Assembly: GCA_014728115.1 (NCBI GenBank)
Contig: WJME01000192.1
Span: 1-33,438 of the forward strand
Length of the DNA stretch: 33,438 nt
Reading direction: 5' to 3'
Origin: Candidatus Zhuqueibacterota bacterium
Lineage (GTDB): Bacteria; Zhuqueibacterota; Zhuqueibacteria; Residuimicrobiales; Oceaniaggregativiventaceae
The position numbers and the translations under genes are program-made. Positions 24,196-31,852 of the stretch are shown piece by piece (within the stretch, counting starts at the first letter, position 1; the number at the start of each line of letters is the position of its first letter). The notes beneath the pieces are model-generated. The model saw only the letters and a list, made by a program, of their open reading frames with translations, was not told where the DNA came from and did not search any database.

Positions 24196-26781
24196 TTGCG
24201 CCCCACAATTGATTCTCTCTGCAAGCAAGTGCCTGCTTTGCTCGATCGCCGCAGGGGATTTTTTTCCTTTGCGGCGAATAATGATAGCGACAGGCTCTTG
24301 AATCTCTGCAAGGATCATAGACTTGAAATCATTCGAGAGCCCCCTCTCCAAAAAATTGCGCCCAATATGTTTTTCTTGATTATGCCCGAATCAGGCCAGG
24401 CTGGGGAACTGGTATTTTGGCATGAAATGGTGAAACATGTGATCTATCCCTGTTGGCTATATGGAAGCACCTTTGGCATTCTTTCCCCTGTCCCTCCTCC
24501 CCTGTGGCAACAGCCCATGAAAGCTCAGCTGCGACAGGTACATGAGGAGCGCGAATTTCTCATACACCAATTTGATCTCGAGCAACTCTGGTTTTTACTG
24601 ACCTCGGTTTGTGTAAACTTGAATGAACCGCGGCAGCTGCACGGACACCTCGTAACAGAGCCAGAATATCGATTTTATCGATCGTGCCCAGAAGCGTCTG
24701 TAGAGGTGGTTTTGAATGCTCAGACAGAATTCAGACACAAAAAAGCGATTTGTATCGAACGTCGACACTTTTCATGCGATGGCAAGACCCTGCATTTTTC
24801 AGCCAGCGAAATTTTTTATGAAAAGCAAAATCTTTTCAAGCGACTGGAAGAAAAAGACCCCTCGCCAAAAATCGAAACGCGACTCGATAGCTTCCAGCAA
24901 AGAGCCGTGGCATGCAAATGGGGTCCGGTCAGATTGTTGGCACCGGCAGGGTCGGGAAAAACCCGGACATTGGTGAATCGAGTGGCTAGCCTGGTAAGAA
25001 ACCGAGTGCCGCAAAGACGAATTCTGACTCTGGCATTCAACACCAAAGCTCGCGAAGAAATGCAAATGCGTCTGAAAGCAATGGGATTGAGCCAGGTACA
25101 TGTTTACACGCTGCACGCACTGGGATACCGATTGATAAAACAAAAGGTGGATTGGAGAGTCTCCACAAAAGATTCGCACAAAAGAGCACGCTATCTGATC
25201 AAAAAAGCGATTAACAGAAAATGGCCGCACTGGCAACCGGATTTATCGAGTATTGATATTTTACTGGAACGTATCGGCCACTGTAAAACAGAGCTGATAA
25301 AGCTGGAACAAACAATAGACCTCGACAAGCTGCAATTATCTTTACACGACCTCCTCTCTGCGTTTATTCACGAACAGTTTAATGCTCGTTTTATCAATTT
25401 CGATGATCTCATCTATCTCGCGCTCCTGTTTATGGTTCGCGATCCGGTTCTGAGAAGCAATATTCAGAATCAATATGATTATATACTGGTGGATGAATTT
25501 CAGGACCTCAATGCCAGCCAGTGGCTATTGGTGCAACTTTTGGCTTTGCCTCAAAATCATCTTTTTGTCGTTGGAGATGACGATCAAATGATTTACGGTT
25601 GGCGTGGAGCTCGTGTTGAGCCCTTGTTGTATTTCAAGGAGCATTTTCCAGCGAGTGAATGCCTGGCGCTGCAAACCAACTATCGATCCAGCCAGGCAGT
25701 GATACGACATGCAGACTGGCTCATTCGCGGGAACAAAAAACGACTGGAAAAAACAATCTTACCGCGGGAATCAGCCGCAGAAGGACAAATTGAAATCCGT
25801 CTGTGTGATACACTAGTGGAACAAATAGAGACGGCTATAGAATGGATACGATCGGGGAAGCCGCCGGTTAACGACTATGCGGTACTGTTCCGTCAGAATA
25901 TTTACCGGGGATTATTTTCATTGATTCTGGACGGTTACAAACTCTCCTACCGAACGCTCGACCGTCCACGGGGGAGTGATAGCGAGTTTATCAAAACCAT
26001 TATCGCTTACCTGGAATTGATTTTCAACCAACGCGAAGAGCCTGCTATTTGGCAGGCTGTATTGAGATATCCCAACAGATTTCTGAGCAAGCCGGTCATT
26101 GAAAGAATTTCAAGTATTTTGGATTTAGAGCGCATGCTACATGCTGATCTGGCGTGCCATGAAAAGTGGCAACTTGAAGCATTGCACTCGCAGATAACGG
26201 GTCTGTGGAACCATGAGAGGGGTGTGGAGCATTCGGAACAAGCTCTTGATTGGTTAGACAGCTGTTTTGGGTTGGAGCAGGCGACGAGATCGGGATTTCG
26301 GGAACGGCCTGATTATGATCAACAGAGTACTTACTATATATTGAAATATTGGTCCAAAGCCTATGCGGATGTAGATCGATTCATCTCTCGTTTGCATGAT
26401 CTGGTTCATCGACTGGAACAGGCTCCTACGCAGGAGAATGAAGGCATGTTGTTAAGCACCATTCACAGTGTCAAGGGAAATGAATTCAACCATGTGGTCT
26501 ATTTGGATTTTCTGCACAGATCTACAGACCGGACAGAAGAAGAGCGACGGGTTTCATATGTTGCCCTGACGCGAGCCATCTCGGATCTGTTGGTCACGGG
26601 GCGCAAGGATGAGATATCGCCATTTTTAATGGAATATTGTCTTCATCCGCAGTTAAGATCAGTTAAAACTCAAAAATTGCAACGAGCCTTAAACAAGGGG
26701 GATGGACGCTTGACAAAGCGATTCGGTCAAGAGGTCTTGGAGCGTGAATTAAGACATCGAAAATGGCTGGACGTTTGCTAG
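24196..26781 (+). CDS. UvrD/Rep-like superfamily I helicase with novel N-terminal domain
   Basis: An 861-residue SF1A helicase. Motifs are Walker A APAGSGKT (about 248), Walker B VDEFQD (about 431), motif III DDDQMIYGWRGA (about 460), motif IV QTNYRSS, motif V STIHSVKGNEF (about 756) and motif VI SYVALTRA (about 787). Unlike UvrD or PcrA, about 235 residues precede Walker A. They include an acidic/aromatic segment and a 'FDLEQLWFLLTSVCVN' helix and match no family I know. The start is TTG, preceded by GAGGA at seven bases, 18 bp after the glycerol kinase stop. The N-terminal half may bind a DNA structure or a partner. The role (repair, restriction or defence) is unclear. Confidence 0.85.
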   Translation: MRPTIDSLCKQVPALLDRRRGFFSFAANNDSDRLLNLCKDHRLEIIREPPLQKIAPNMFFLIMPESGQAGELVFWHEMVKHVIYPCWLYGSTFGILSPVPPPLWQQPMKAQLRQVHEEREFLIHQFDLEQLWFLLTSVCVNLNEPRQLHGHLVTEPEYRFYRSCPEASVEVVLNAQTEFRHKKAICIERRHFSCDGKTLHFSASEIFYEKQNLFKRLEEKDPSPKIETRLDSFQQRAVACKWGPVRLLAPAGSGKTRTLVNRVASLVRNRVPQRRILTLAFNTKAREEMQMRLKAMGLSQVHVYTLHALGYRLIKQKVDWRVSTKDSHKRARYLIKKAINRKWPHWQPDLSSIDILLERIGHCKTELIKLEQTIDLDKLQLSLHDLLSAFIHEQFNARFINFDDLIYLALLFMVRDPVLRSNIQNQYDYILVDEFQDLNASQWLLVQLLALPQNHLFVVGDDDQMIYGWRGARVEPLLYFKEHFPASECLALQTNYRSSQAVIRHADWLIRGNKKRLEKTILPRESAAEGQIEIRLCDTLVEQIETAIEWIRSGKPPVNDYAVLFRQNIYRGLFSLILDGYKLSYRTLDRPRGSDSEFIKTIIAYLELIFNQREEPAIWQAVLRYPNRFLSKPVIERISSILDLERMLHADLACHEKWQLEALHSQITGLWNHERGVEHSEQALDWLDSCFGLEQATRSGFRERPDYDQQSTYYILKYWSKAYADVDRFISRLHDLVHRLEQAPTQENEGMLLSTIHSVKGNEFNHVVYLDFLHRSTDRTEEERRVSYVALTRAISDLLVTGRKDEISPFLMEYCLHPQLRSVKTQKLQRALNKGDGRLTKRFGQEVLERELRHRKWLDVC

Positions 26782-26792
26782 ACAAAGGAAGA

Positions 26793-26904
26793 GCGGGGTT
26801 GTATCGGTTTCGGACCTGATACAGGATTGTGGGCTAAACACCGTATCCCGGGGCGTCAGGATACATGTACCAGGAGAGGCCATTCCCGATGGACACAACC
26901 CCGC
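26793..26904. other. GC-rich stem-closed structured element
   Basis: GCGGGGTTGT (26793-26802) and ACAACCCCGC (26895-26904) form a perfect 10-bp closing stem. It continues inward with ATCGG / CCGAT across a two-base bulge (15 bp in all). The interior contains a 6-bp hairpin, GTATCC (26843-26848) with GGATAC (26859-26864). It sits 11 bp after the helicase stop. The TGGACACAACC arm (26890-26900) is repeated exactly in the terminator stem at 29875-29885. It could be a structured RNA, a long terminator or a palindromic repeat. Confidence 0.5.
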
Positions 26905-27024
26905 AGGGGGACATGTAATAAGGGTTCTTGCATGAATGATGATTGGGGTTCATCATACATCCAATTACTCCTAATAATCTAACACTTTTCAGGACATTGT
27001 CAAGTAAAAAATAACAAAATTGCG

Positions 27025-27051
27025 TTTTTTCGCCATTTATGGCGGAAAAAA
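27025..27051. terminator. Hairpin with flanking T and A tracts
   Basis: TTTTTT-CGCC-ATTTAT-GGCG-G-AAAAAA makes a short stem extended by a T/A run. It could end transcription from either side. It is weak (4 G-C pairs, one bulge), and its use is uncertain. Confidence 0.4.
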
Positions 27052-27250
27052 TTTGATCGACCTTGTGAATAATGACCCACATTCGCAAACCCTCTTTCGA
27101 TGTAAAAAGTAAAAATATTGATCTAAACTAATGTTAATAATGCATATACAAGATAAAAGAAAAAATATAAAGTCTTGTTTTGTGGGGCCTCCTTTCTTTG
27201 ATTTTTTTCTTTCAAAAATGGCTGTATTTCGCATAATATGACGATTTCCC

Positions 27251-27279
27251 TTGACTTGCATTCCATAAATTTGTATCTT
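27251..27279 (+). promoter_or_regulatory. Probable sigma-70 promoter
   Basis: TTGACT (27251-27256) and TATCTT (27274-27279) are 17 bp apart, preceded by AT-rich sequence. The start site would be near 27286, giving a leader of about 57 nt before the ATG at 27343. Confidence 0.55.
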
Positions 27280-27342
27280 TCGCCATAGCATACTATTCTG
27301 AGAACAAGCACTTGAAATTTGGCAACCGAAAGGAGCATCCAC

Positions 27343-27684
27343 ATGCAAAAGCACTATTCGTTCAAACGTTTTATCGCTGTCATTATCATGATTGTCCAGG
27401 TCGGTTTTTTAGCCACAGCTGCGATCACGTTTGGTCAGGATTTGCGTCAAAGTGACAGAGATCACCGCAACAGCAGAACCGGGATCATACAACACCAGCA
27501 AGAAACCGAAAATGAGTCAATTTATCAGCGTGCCCGGAACAATTTATTCGAATTTTTCAGTTTTGTGTTTGGAAGTTCCGAAACCGATAGCAAAGAATTA
27601 GATTTGCACAACCCAAACAGCGTATTGCCGCTACCATCACCCCCCGATCCTGGCGATGGTGATGACGATGGTGGAAATGGTTAA
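27343..27684 (+). CDS. Small exported or anchored protein with Asp-Gly-rich tail
   Basis: A 113-residue protein of unknown family. The ATG at 27343 is chosen because AAAGGAG is seven bases upstream; the frame opens at a TTG (27319). Residues about 8-32 form one long hydrophobic segment (FIAVIIMIVQVGFLATAAITFG), either an uncleaved anchor or a signal peptide. The rest is polar and rich in Asp, Asn and Gln, with a short Phe-rich stretch (NLFEFFSFVFGS), and ends in a Pro/Asp/Gly tail (PSPPDPGDGDDDGGNG). It precedes the membrane protein gene, separated from it by a hairpin terminator. Its function is unknown; it may be the secreted or sensed component of the following regulatory genes (inference). 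Confidence 0.7.
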   Translation: MQKHYSFKRFIAVIIMIVQVGFLATAAITFGQDLRQSDRDHRNSRTGIIQHQQETENESIYQRARNNLFEFFSFVFGSSETDSKELDLHNPNSVLPLPSPPDPGDGDDDGGNG

Positions 27685-27694
27685 GATAACAAGC

Positions 27695-27739
27695 TCTGTG
27701 CCCGGTTTTCAAAAAGCCAAAAAGTCGGGCACAGATTTT
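27695..27739 (+). terminator. Rho-independent-like terminator after the small exported protein
   Basis: A 10-bp stem, TCTGTGCCCG / CGGGCACAGA, with a 21-base loop is followed by TTTT. It lies 10 bp after the stop codon. The T-run is short, so leakage into the membrane protein gene 22 bp later is possible. Confidence 0.6.
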
Positions 27740-27761
27740 CAGAACTAAAAGCGAGTTCTAA

Positions 27762-28832
27762 ATGACCTTCGCAACGACTATACGACGAATACTCTTGTAC
27801 TGGTTTTCATTTTTGGTGGTTTTGAATATATTGGTTTTTTTACCCCATTATCCGGTACACTTTTTAAGTTGGGTCAATTACTCGCTCTATTTCATGCTGT
27901 TTCTTTTTTCTTGGCAGATCGCCATTATAGAAAAATACATGAAAGCACTGTTTTTTCTTTTTGCGTTTGCGTTTCTCTCAGTGGTTTTATCGATCATAAC
28001 CATCTATGCCGGCTCGAATGGATTATTCGGCGACCGCTATACATTGTTTACTCTGTATTTTTATACTGGCACATTTTCATACAGCATGATAGGTGCAGCG
28101 ACCGTACTTTTTTGTTTGATCTATTTTTTACCCGGTAAATCACCATTCTTATTGATGGTGATTGCACTTTTGATCGGGTTTCTGTTTATGGTGCCTCATC
28201 TTTTTCATCAAAGCTCTCTCTCGGCCTATGCAGATAAAGTAAGCCATATGGGGTGGATGCGGCATATGTTGAAAATCGATCTTTTGGCTATTCTCTTGCT
28301 GTGCGTCTATTTTGCCGTGGCCCTGTTGACGAATCGTCCCACAGCAGCATTGTTCAACTCATGGGCGGTTTGCTTGCTCACTCTGTTCTCTTTTGACATA
28401 TTCGATTCGATTGTATCTCTCAAGAATATAAAAACTTATGGATTCGACCAATATTTTGCTATCATTATTTTGATCGCAATGAACATTGTTTTATTTTTTC
28501 GCCTTACAGCACTGTTTTCCGAAAGTCACATGATGCGAGAACAATTGATTTTTGATAAAAAATACCGCCTAAAGACACCCGTGCATATCGCTGATTCACA
28601 AAACTCGGCACTGCTCGAACAGGCAAAATCCCTGATTAGCAACAATCAGGTGATCATGCAATTTGTTACGGGATTGGGTATTATCATGCTAGCCGGTTTG
28701 ACGAGTTCCTATATTGTGACCTTTAAAGTGACTTTGTTTTTGGTCTTGACGATTCTAATCTGGAATGCATATACCCTACTTGTAAAGCCCAAAAAGCATG
28801 GCGAAACAATAAAACCTCAAAATAAAAAATAG
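27762..28832 (+). CDS. Polytopic membrane protein of unknown function
   Basis: A 356-residue, very hydrophobic protein with about eight transmembrane helices (for example residues 10-27, 38-55, 60-83, 98-125, 128-147, 170-188, 197-215, 228-250) and two more after a hydrophilic loop (about 300-345). The loop between (about 255-295: MMREQLIFDKKYRLKTPVHI...) is charged and could face the cytoplasm. No family was recognised. It lies 30 bp before a regulator gene with a sigma-54-activator-like fold, and both are AT-rich, so a membrane sensor feeding that regulator is a reasonable but untested idea. The start ATG has only a weak ribosome-binding site. Confidence 0.65.
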   Translation: MTFATTIRRILLYWFSFLVVLNILVFLPHYPVHFLSWVNYSLYFMLFLFSWQIAIIEKYMKALFFLFAFAFLSVVLSIITIYAGSNGLFGDRYTLFTLYFYTGTFSYSMIGAATVLFCLIYFLPGKSPFLLMVIALLIGFLFMVPHLFHQSSLSAYADKVSHMGWMRHMLKIDLLAILLLCVYFAVALLTNRPTAALFNSWAVCLLTLFSFDIFDSIVSLKNIKTYGFDQYFAIIILIAMNIVLFFRLTALFSESHMMREQLIFDKKYRLKTPVHIADSQNSALLEQAKSLISNNQVIMQFVTGLGIIMLAGLTSSYIVTFKVTLFLVLTILIWNAYTLLVKPKKHGETIKPQNKK

Positions 28833-28862
28833 ACTCGTTTCTATTTTTGGGAGTTTTTTCCA

Positions 28863-29828
28863 ATGGACCGCTATAAAAATCTTTTGTCTCAAACAGAGTT
28901 GATCGGGCATGCACCAGAGATCGAACAAATTCGCAAATCTATTCCCTCTCTGGCAGAAAGTGATCAACATGTGGCTATTCTCGGTGAACCCGGCACTGAA
29001 AAGCTGGTGGCTGCGATTATGGTTTATGAAAAAAGCAACAGAAAGCATGATCCTTTGATCCTGAGCGATGCCACTCGCCTGAACGCTGCATATGACATGG
29101 AATTATGGCAGCTTTTTAAGGAACAAGATCCGGAAATCATCAACAAGGAAACGATCAACGGTACGCTCGTATTGCAGAATCTGGATCATCTGAACTCGGA
29201 ATCTCAAAATAAAATCCTGAATATTGCCCGCAAAGGCTATTTCAAGAGCAAAGAACAAGATAAGGTTTTTCAAACAGACTTGCGCATCATCGCGACAACC
29301 AGCCCCAAAATTTTGCAGGCCGTAAATGAGGGCACTTTTGACTCTGAACTCTATTTTTCAATCTCTGAGTTGATGATCAAATTTCCGAGCCTCATCGATC
29401 GCAAACAGGATATTCCTCTGCTCTTTGACTATTTTTTACAACAAATTTGTACCGATTTAAACAGACCGGTGCCGGCCATCAATTTTGAAATCTTTAACCA
29501 AATGCTAAAGCATAATTGGGCCGGAAACATCAAAGAGCTGGAAAATGTCGTTCGCAGTCTTGTTCTTTCTTCACCCGAGGATGAATTGTTGCCAGAGATG
29601 CTGCCCTTTTATAATCAAAAAAAGCAATTCAACAAAATAGAACTACAATCTCTCGGCCTTGCGGTCTCTCAGGTTGAAAAAGAGCTGATCGAAAAAGCAT
29701 TGCGACGCTTTGCGGGCAACCAAAGCCGGGCCGCAAAAATCTTGGGAATCTCTGAACCCAATATGCGCTTCAAAATGAAAAAACTGGGTATCAGCAAAGA
29801 CGATTTTATCCTCGGCACGGAATCCTAA
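28863..29828 (+). CDS. Degenerate sigma-54-activator-like DNA-binding protein
   Basis: A 321-residue protein aligning from start to end with the AAA+ plus Fis part of sigma-54 activators, but the working parts are eroded. Walker A is GEPGTEKL (41-48) instead of GETGTGKE. The GAFTGA contact loop is missing altogether, with the stretch between the second strand and Walker B shortened by about a dozen residues. Walker B is GTLVLQNL (100-107) with no acidic pair. The arginine-finger region is LYFSISEL rather than LYYRLN. Sensor II is WAGNIKELEN. The C-terminal Fis helix-turn-helix is intact (EKALRRFAGNQSRAAKILGISEPNMRFKMKKLGI). It probably binds DNA without activating sigma-54. A GGGAG lies nine bases before the ATG. 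The frame is unbroken, so this is not simple decay. Confidence 0.85.
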   Translation: MDRYKNLLSQTELIGHAPEIEQIRKSIPSLAESDQHVAILGEPGTEKLVAAIMVYEKSNRKHDPLILSDATRLNAAYDMELWQLFKEQDPEIINKETINGTLVLQNLDHLNSESQNKILNIARKGYFKSKEQDKVFQTDLRIIATTSPKILQAVNEGTFDSELYFSISELMIKFPSLIDRKQDIPLLFDYFLQQICTDLNRPVPAINFEIFNQMLKHNWAGNIKELENVVRSLVLSSPEDELLPEMLPFYNQKKQFNKIELQSLGLAVSQVEKELIEKALRRFAGNQSRAAKILGISEPNMRFKMKKLGISKDDFILGTES

Positions 29829-29845
29829 TGAAGTTGATTTCTCCT

Positions 29846-29890
29846 AACGGTTGTGTCCAAAATCCAACGCCCCGTGGACACAACCGTTTT
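29846..29890 (+). terminator. Strong hairpin terminator after the degenerate regulator gene
   Basis: A 14-bp perfect stem, AACGGTTGTGTCCA / TGGACACAACCGTT with a 15-base loop, followed by TT, 17 bp after the stop codon. The right arm shares 11 bases with the GC-rich stem element at 26793-26904. Confidence 0.7.
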
Positions 29891-29927
29891 CTCCCTTGAT
29901 CTTACTCTTTCAAGATCTTATCTTAAA

Positions 29928-29953
29928 AAAAGGCCATACCTATATGGCCTTTT
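29928..29953. terminator. Second hairpin, A- and T-flanked
   Basis: An 11-bp perfect stem, AAAAGGCCATA / TATGGCCTTTT with loop CCTA, lies 55 bp before the CHAD protein start. It can terminate in either direction, so it may back up the preceding terminator. Confidence 0.65.
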
Positions 29954-30008
29954 CGGTAAATTCACCCGATCCAACTCACAAAATCTGTTTGACATTATTG
30001 AGGTGTGT

Positions 30009-31508
30009 ATGGATGTATTTTTGATCCCTGATCATTACAGCCCCAACGATGTAATCACTTTGCTCGAAAAGCAACATGCAATGACAAAAGAACAATCATT
30101 CGAATCTCATTTTTCACTCCTCGACACGATGGATTGGAGACTCTATCAGGCCGGATATCGCTTGGAAGTCTATGAAAATCATTCTGCACTTTTACTCATC
30201 GATGCAATGCATCCTCTTATCACACTCCCTTTTTGCAAACTGATTGCATCGGCAAAAGACCTTGAACCCCTGCTATCTGACCGGATCGGCCCCCTTTTGG
30301 GCAATCGCAGCTTGTTTTCCAGAGCCAACTTGCACTTTTACTCATCAGGATATAAAATTCTGGATTCTCAGAACCAGGCCTCCGTTGCCTTGACTCTGGA
30401 TACCTTGAATATGCTTGACATTCTTGCTCCCCCTATTCATGTCGTCCGCTTTGTACCGCTACAGGAAAGCAAAGTAGAAATCGAAAAGGTCAAAAAAACA
30501 CTTTTGGATTCAGGCCTTAAAATTTCAGCACACTCTATATATGAACAGATATTCCGTACACTGGACATTCAACCCGGCACCTACAAGTCCAAGGTGATGC
30601 CTAAACTGACCAAACGCATGACAGTTGAAAAGGCTGCAGCGGTCATCTTTAAAGAATTGAACGAGGTGAGCCAGGCAAATATCAAGGGCGTCATTCAGGA
30701 TATCGACAATGAATTTTTGCACGATTTTCGTACATCCATACGACGAACACGTTCAGCGCTCTCTCTTTTCAAGAATCATTTGAATGTATCCTGCACGCAT
30801 TTCAGAAAAGAATTTCGGCATCTGGGCAAGAGGTCAAACAAATTGCGGGATTTGGATGTTTTTCTGGAAAATCAAAAATATATTCACTCTCTGCTCCCAG
30901 AGGATCTGTCAAAAGGACTTTTCCCCTTTTTTGAGGATCTCCAAGCGCATCGCAGCATAGAGCACAAAAAAGTAGCCAAAACCTTGTCAGGTAAACGATT
31001 CTCGCACTTGCAGACAGAATGGTCCGGATTTATAAAACACCTTTTACAGAACCCATCCAACACCCTCATCAAGGAGGTTGCAGACCAAATCATCTATAAA
31101 AAATATTCCAAGGTATTAGAAATGGGAACTGCACTGTCTGAAAATTCCAGCAACGACGAGTTTCACCGGTTACGGATTCAGTGCAAAAAACTTCGTTATG
31201 CTCTGGAATTTTTCTATCACCTGTATCCCGTCAAAAATATTTCCAGGCAAATCAAGATCCTCAAGTCTTTGCAAGATCACCTGGGATTACTGAATGATAA
31301 ACATGTGCACAGTGCTTATCTCTTGCAAATAATCAATTCTCATCCCGCTCCTTCTATTTTAACAGCCGCTTCGCTCGGAGGTGTCATCACTCGTTTGCAC
31401 GCAGATTCGATCACATTACGTCGTGAATTCGAAAAGGTGTGGTCCGTATTCAAGAAAACAGCCCTCCTCAAACAGGTTCAACAACTCTATGGCTCAAATT
31501 CAGAATAG
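30009..31508 (+). CDS. CHAD-domain protein with CYTH-like N-terminus
   Basis: A 499-residue protein whose C-terminal half (about 225-490) is a CHAD domain, all-helical and rich in basic residues. The paired conserved blocks DNEFLHDFRTSIRRTRSALSLF and DEFHRLRIQCKKLRYALEFFYHLY carry histidines. CHAD domains bind polyphosphate. Residues about 1-190 resemble a diverged CYTH-like domain, but the usual ExExK signature is not obvious. The frame is open from 29853, but the ATG at 30009 has GAGG five bases upstream and avoids the two hairpins lying within that stretch. It is transcribed after the terminators at 29846-29953, so probably from its own promoter, and it precedes the sigma-54 promoter at 31511. 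Confidence 0.82.
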   Translation: MDVFLIPDHYSPNDVITLLEKQHAMTKEQSFESHFSLLDTMDWRLYQAGYRLEVYENHSALLLIDAMHPLITLPFCKLIASAKDLEPLLSDRIGPLLGNRSLFSRANLHFYSSGYKILDSQNQASVALTLDTLNMLDILAPPIHVVRFVPLQESKVEIEKVKKTLLDSGLKISAHSIYEQIFRTLDIQPGTYKSKVMPKLTKRMTVEKAAAVIFKELNEVSQANIKGVIQDIDNEFLHDFRTSIRRTRSALSLFKNHLNVSCTHFRKEFRHLGKRSNKLRDLDVFLENQKYIHSLLPEDLSKGLFPFFEDLQAHRSIEHKKVAKTLSGKRFSHLQTEWSGFIKHLLQNPSNTLIKEVADQIIYKKYSKVLEMGTALSENSSNDEFHRLRIQCKKLRYALEFFYHLYPVKNISRQIKILKSLQDHLGLLNDKHVHSAYLLQIINSHPAPSILTAASLGGVITRLHADSITLRREFEKVWSVFKKTALLKQVQQLYGSNSE

Positions 31509-31510
31509 TT

Positions 31511-31526
31511 TGGCATAACAGTTGCA
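31511..31526 (+). promoter_or_regulatory. Sigma-54 promoter for a putative small RNA or leader
   Basis: TGGCATAACAGTTGCA has the sigma-54 pattern TGGCA-N6-TTGCA, with GG-N10-GC spacing. It differs from consensus only at the sixth base (T for C). It begins two bases after the CHAD stop codon. The predicted start site is about 31537. Confidence 0.72.
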
Positions 31527-31536
31527 ATTATATAGA

Positions 31537-31787
31537 ACAAAACAGATAAAATCACATAACCTTTTATTTTTATTAAGGACTTACCCTGATCGGGGTTTCA
31601 TATAGAGAGATCATTTCCCCAAATCATATGGTCATATCACAATCTCGACTAGGCAACATCATTCTCCTTACAACTCTAGTCTTTTGGGGGTGATGATCAA
31701 AAGTACACTGTGGTTCTTATTTTCGGGGCGTTGGACCATAGATGTACTGTCCGGGCTATCGGTATTATCCGATAGCCCTTTTTTTTT
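31537..31787 (+). ncRNA. Putative sigma-54-dependent structured RNA (about 250 nt)
   Basis: A transcript from the sigma-54 start (about 31537) would end at the strong terminator (31753-31787). No protein-coding frame is apparent. Two domains precede the terminator. In the first, GATCAT (31609-31614) pairs with ATGATC (31693-31698) and CCCCAAA (31617-31623) with TTTGGGG (31683-31689); they enclose a GACTAG (31647-31652) / CTAGTC (31676-31681) hairpin and a 23-base unpaired 5' strand. In the second, AGTACA (31702-31707) pairs with TGTACT (31743-31748) and TGGTTC (31711-31716) with GGACCA (31733-31738). It may act in trans, or be an attenuating leader of the DUF4097 gene 66 bp downstream. No known RNA family was recognised. 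Confidence 0.6.
31753..31787 (+). terminator. Strong rho-independent terminator
   Basis: A perfect 10-bp stem, GGGCTATCGG / CCGATAGCCC with a six-base loop, followed by nine T residues. It is the strongest terminator in the window and ends the putative RNA, or attenuates the downstream gene. Confidence 0.92.
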
Positions 31788-31852
31788 ATTTCTACAAAGG
31801 TGAAACTCTGTTGATCCATTCACGTAACAAATCAAAAACACGAGGAAGAATT

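Larger units (their letters stand above)
26782..27342. other. AT-rich intergenic region with structured elements
   Basis: This 561-bp region has no convincing gene. It begins with a GC-rich stem element (26793-26904) that contrasts sharply with its surroundings. A small hairpin follows (26938-26958: ATGATGA and TCATCAT arms), then a bidirectional hairpin with A and T tracts (27025-27051). The rest is AT-rich, ending with a sigma-70-like promoter (27251-27279) for the small exported-protein gene. Confidence 0.65.

Noticed and set aside
26834..27088. An 84-codon open frame on the minus strand
   Set aside because: It crosses the structured GC-rich element and AT-rich hairpins, has no clear ribosome-binding site and shows no family features.
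28863..29828. The degenerate activator as a pseudogene
   Set aside because: The frame is uninterrupted, the DNA-binding domain is conserved and the losses are confined to catalytic and contact motifs, which fits a repurposed protein better than decay.
29853..30008. Upstream extension of the CHAD gene to 29853
   Set aside because: It would run through the strong terminator stem and the second hairpin. The ATG at 30009 has a GAGG site at good spacing.
31537..31787. 6S, SRP or RNase P RNA as the identity of the structured RNA
   Set aside because: It lacks the long rod with central bubble of 6S, the GGAA-loop region of SRP RNA and the conserved core of RNase P; none could be matched.
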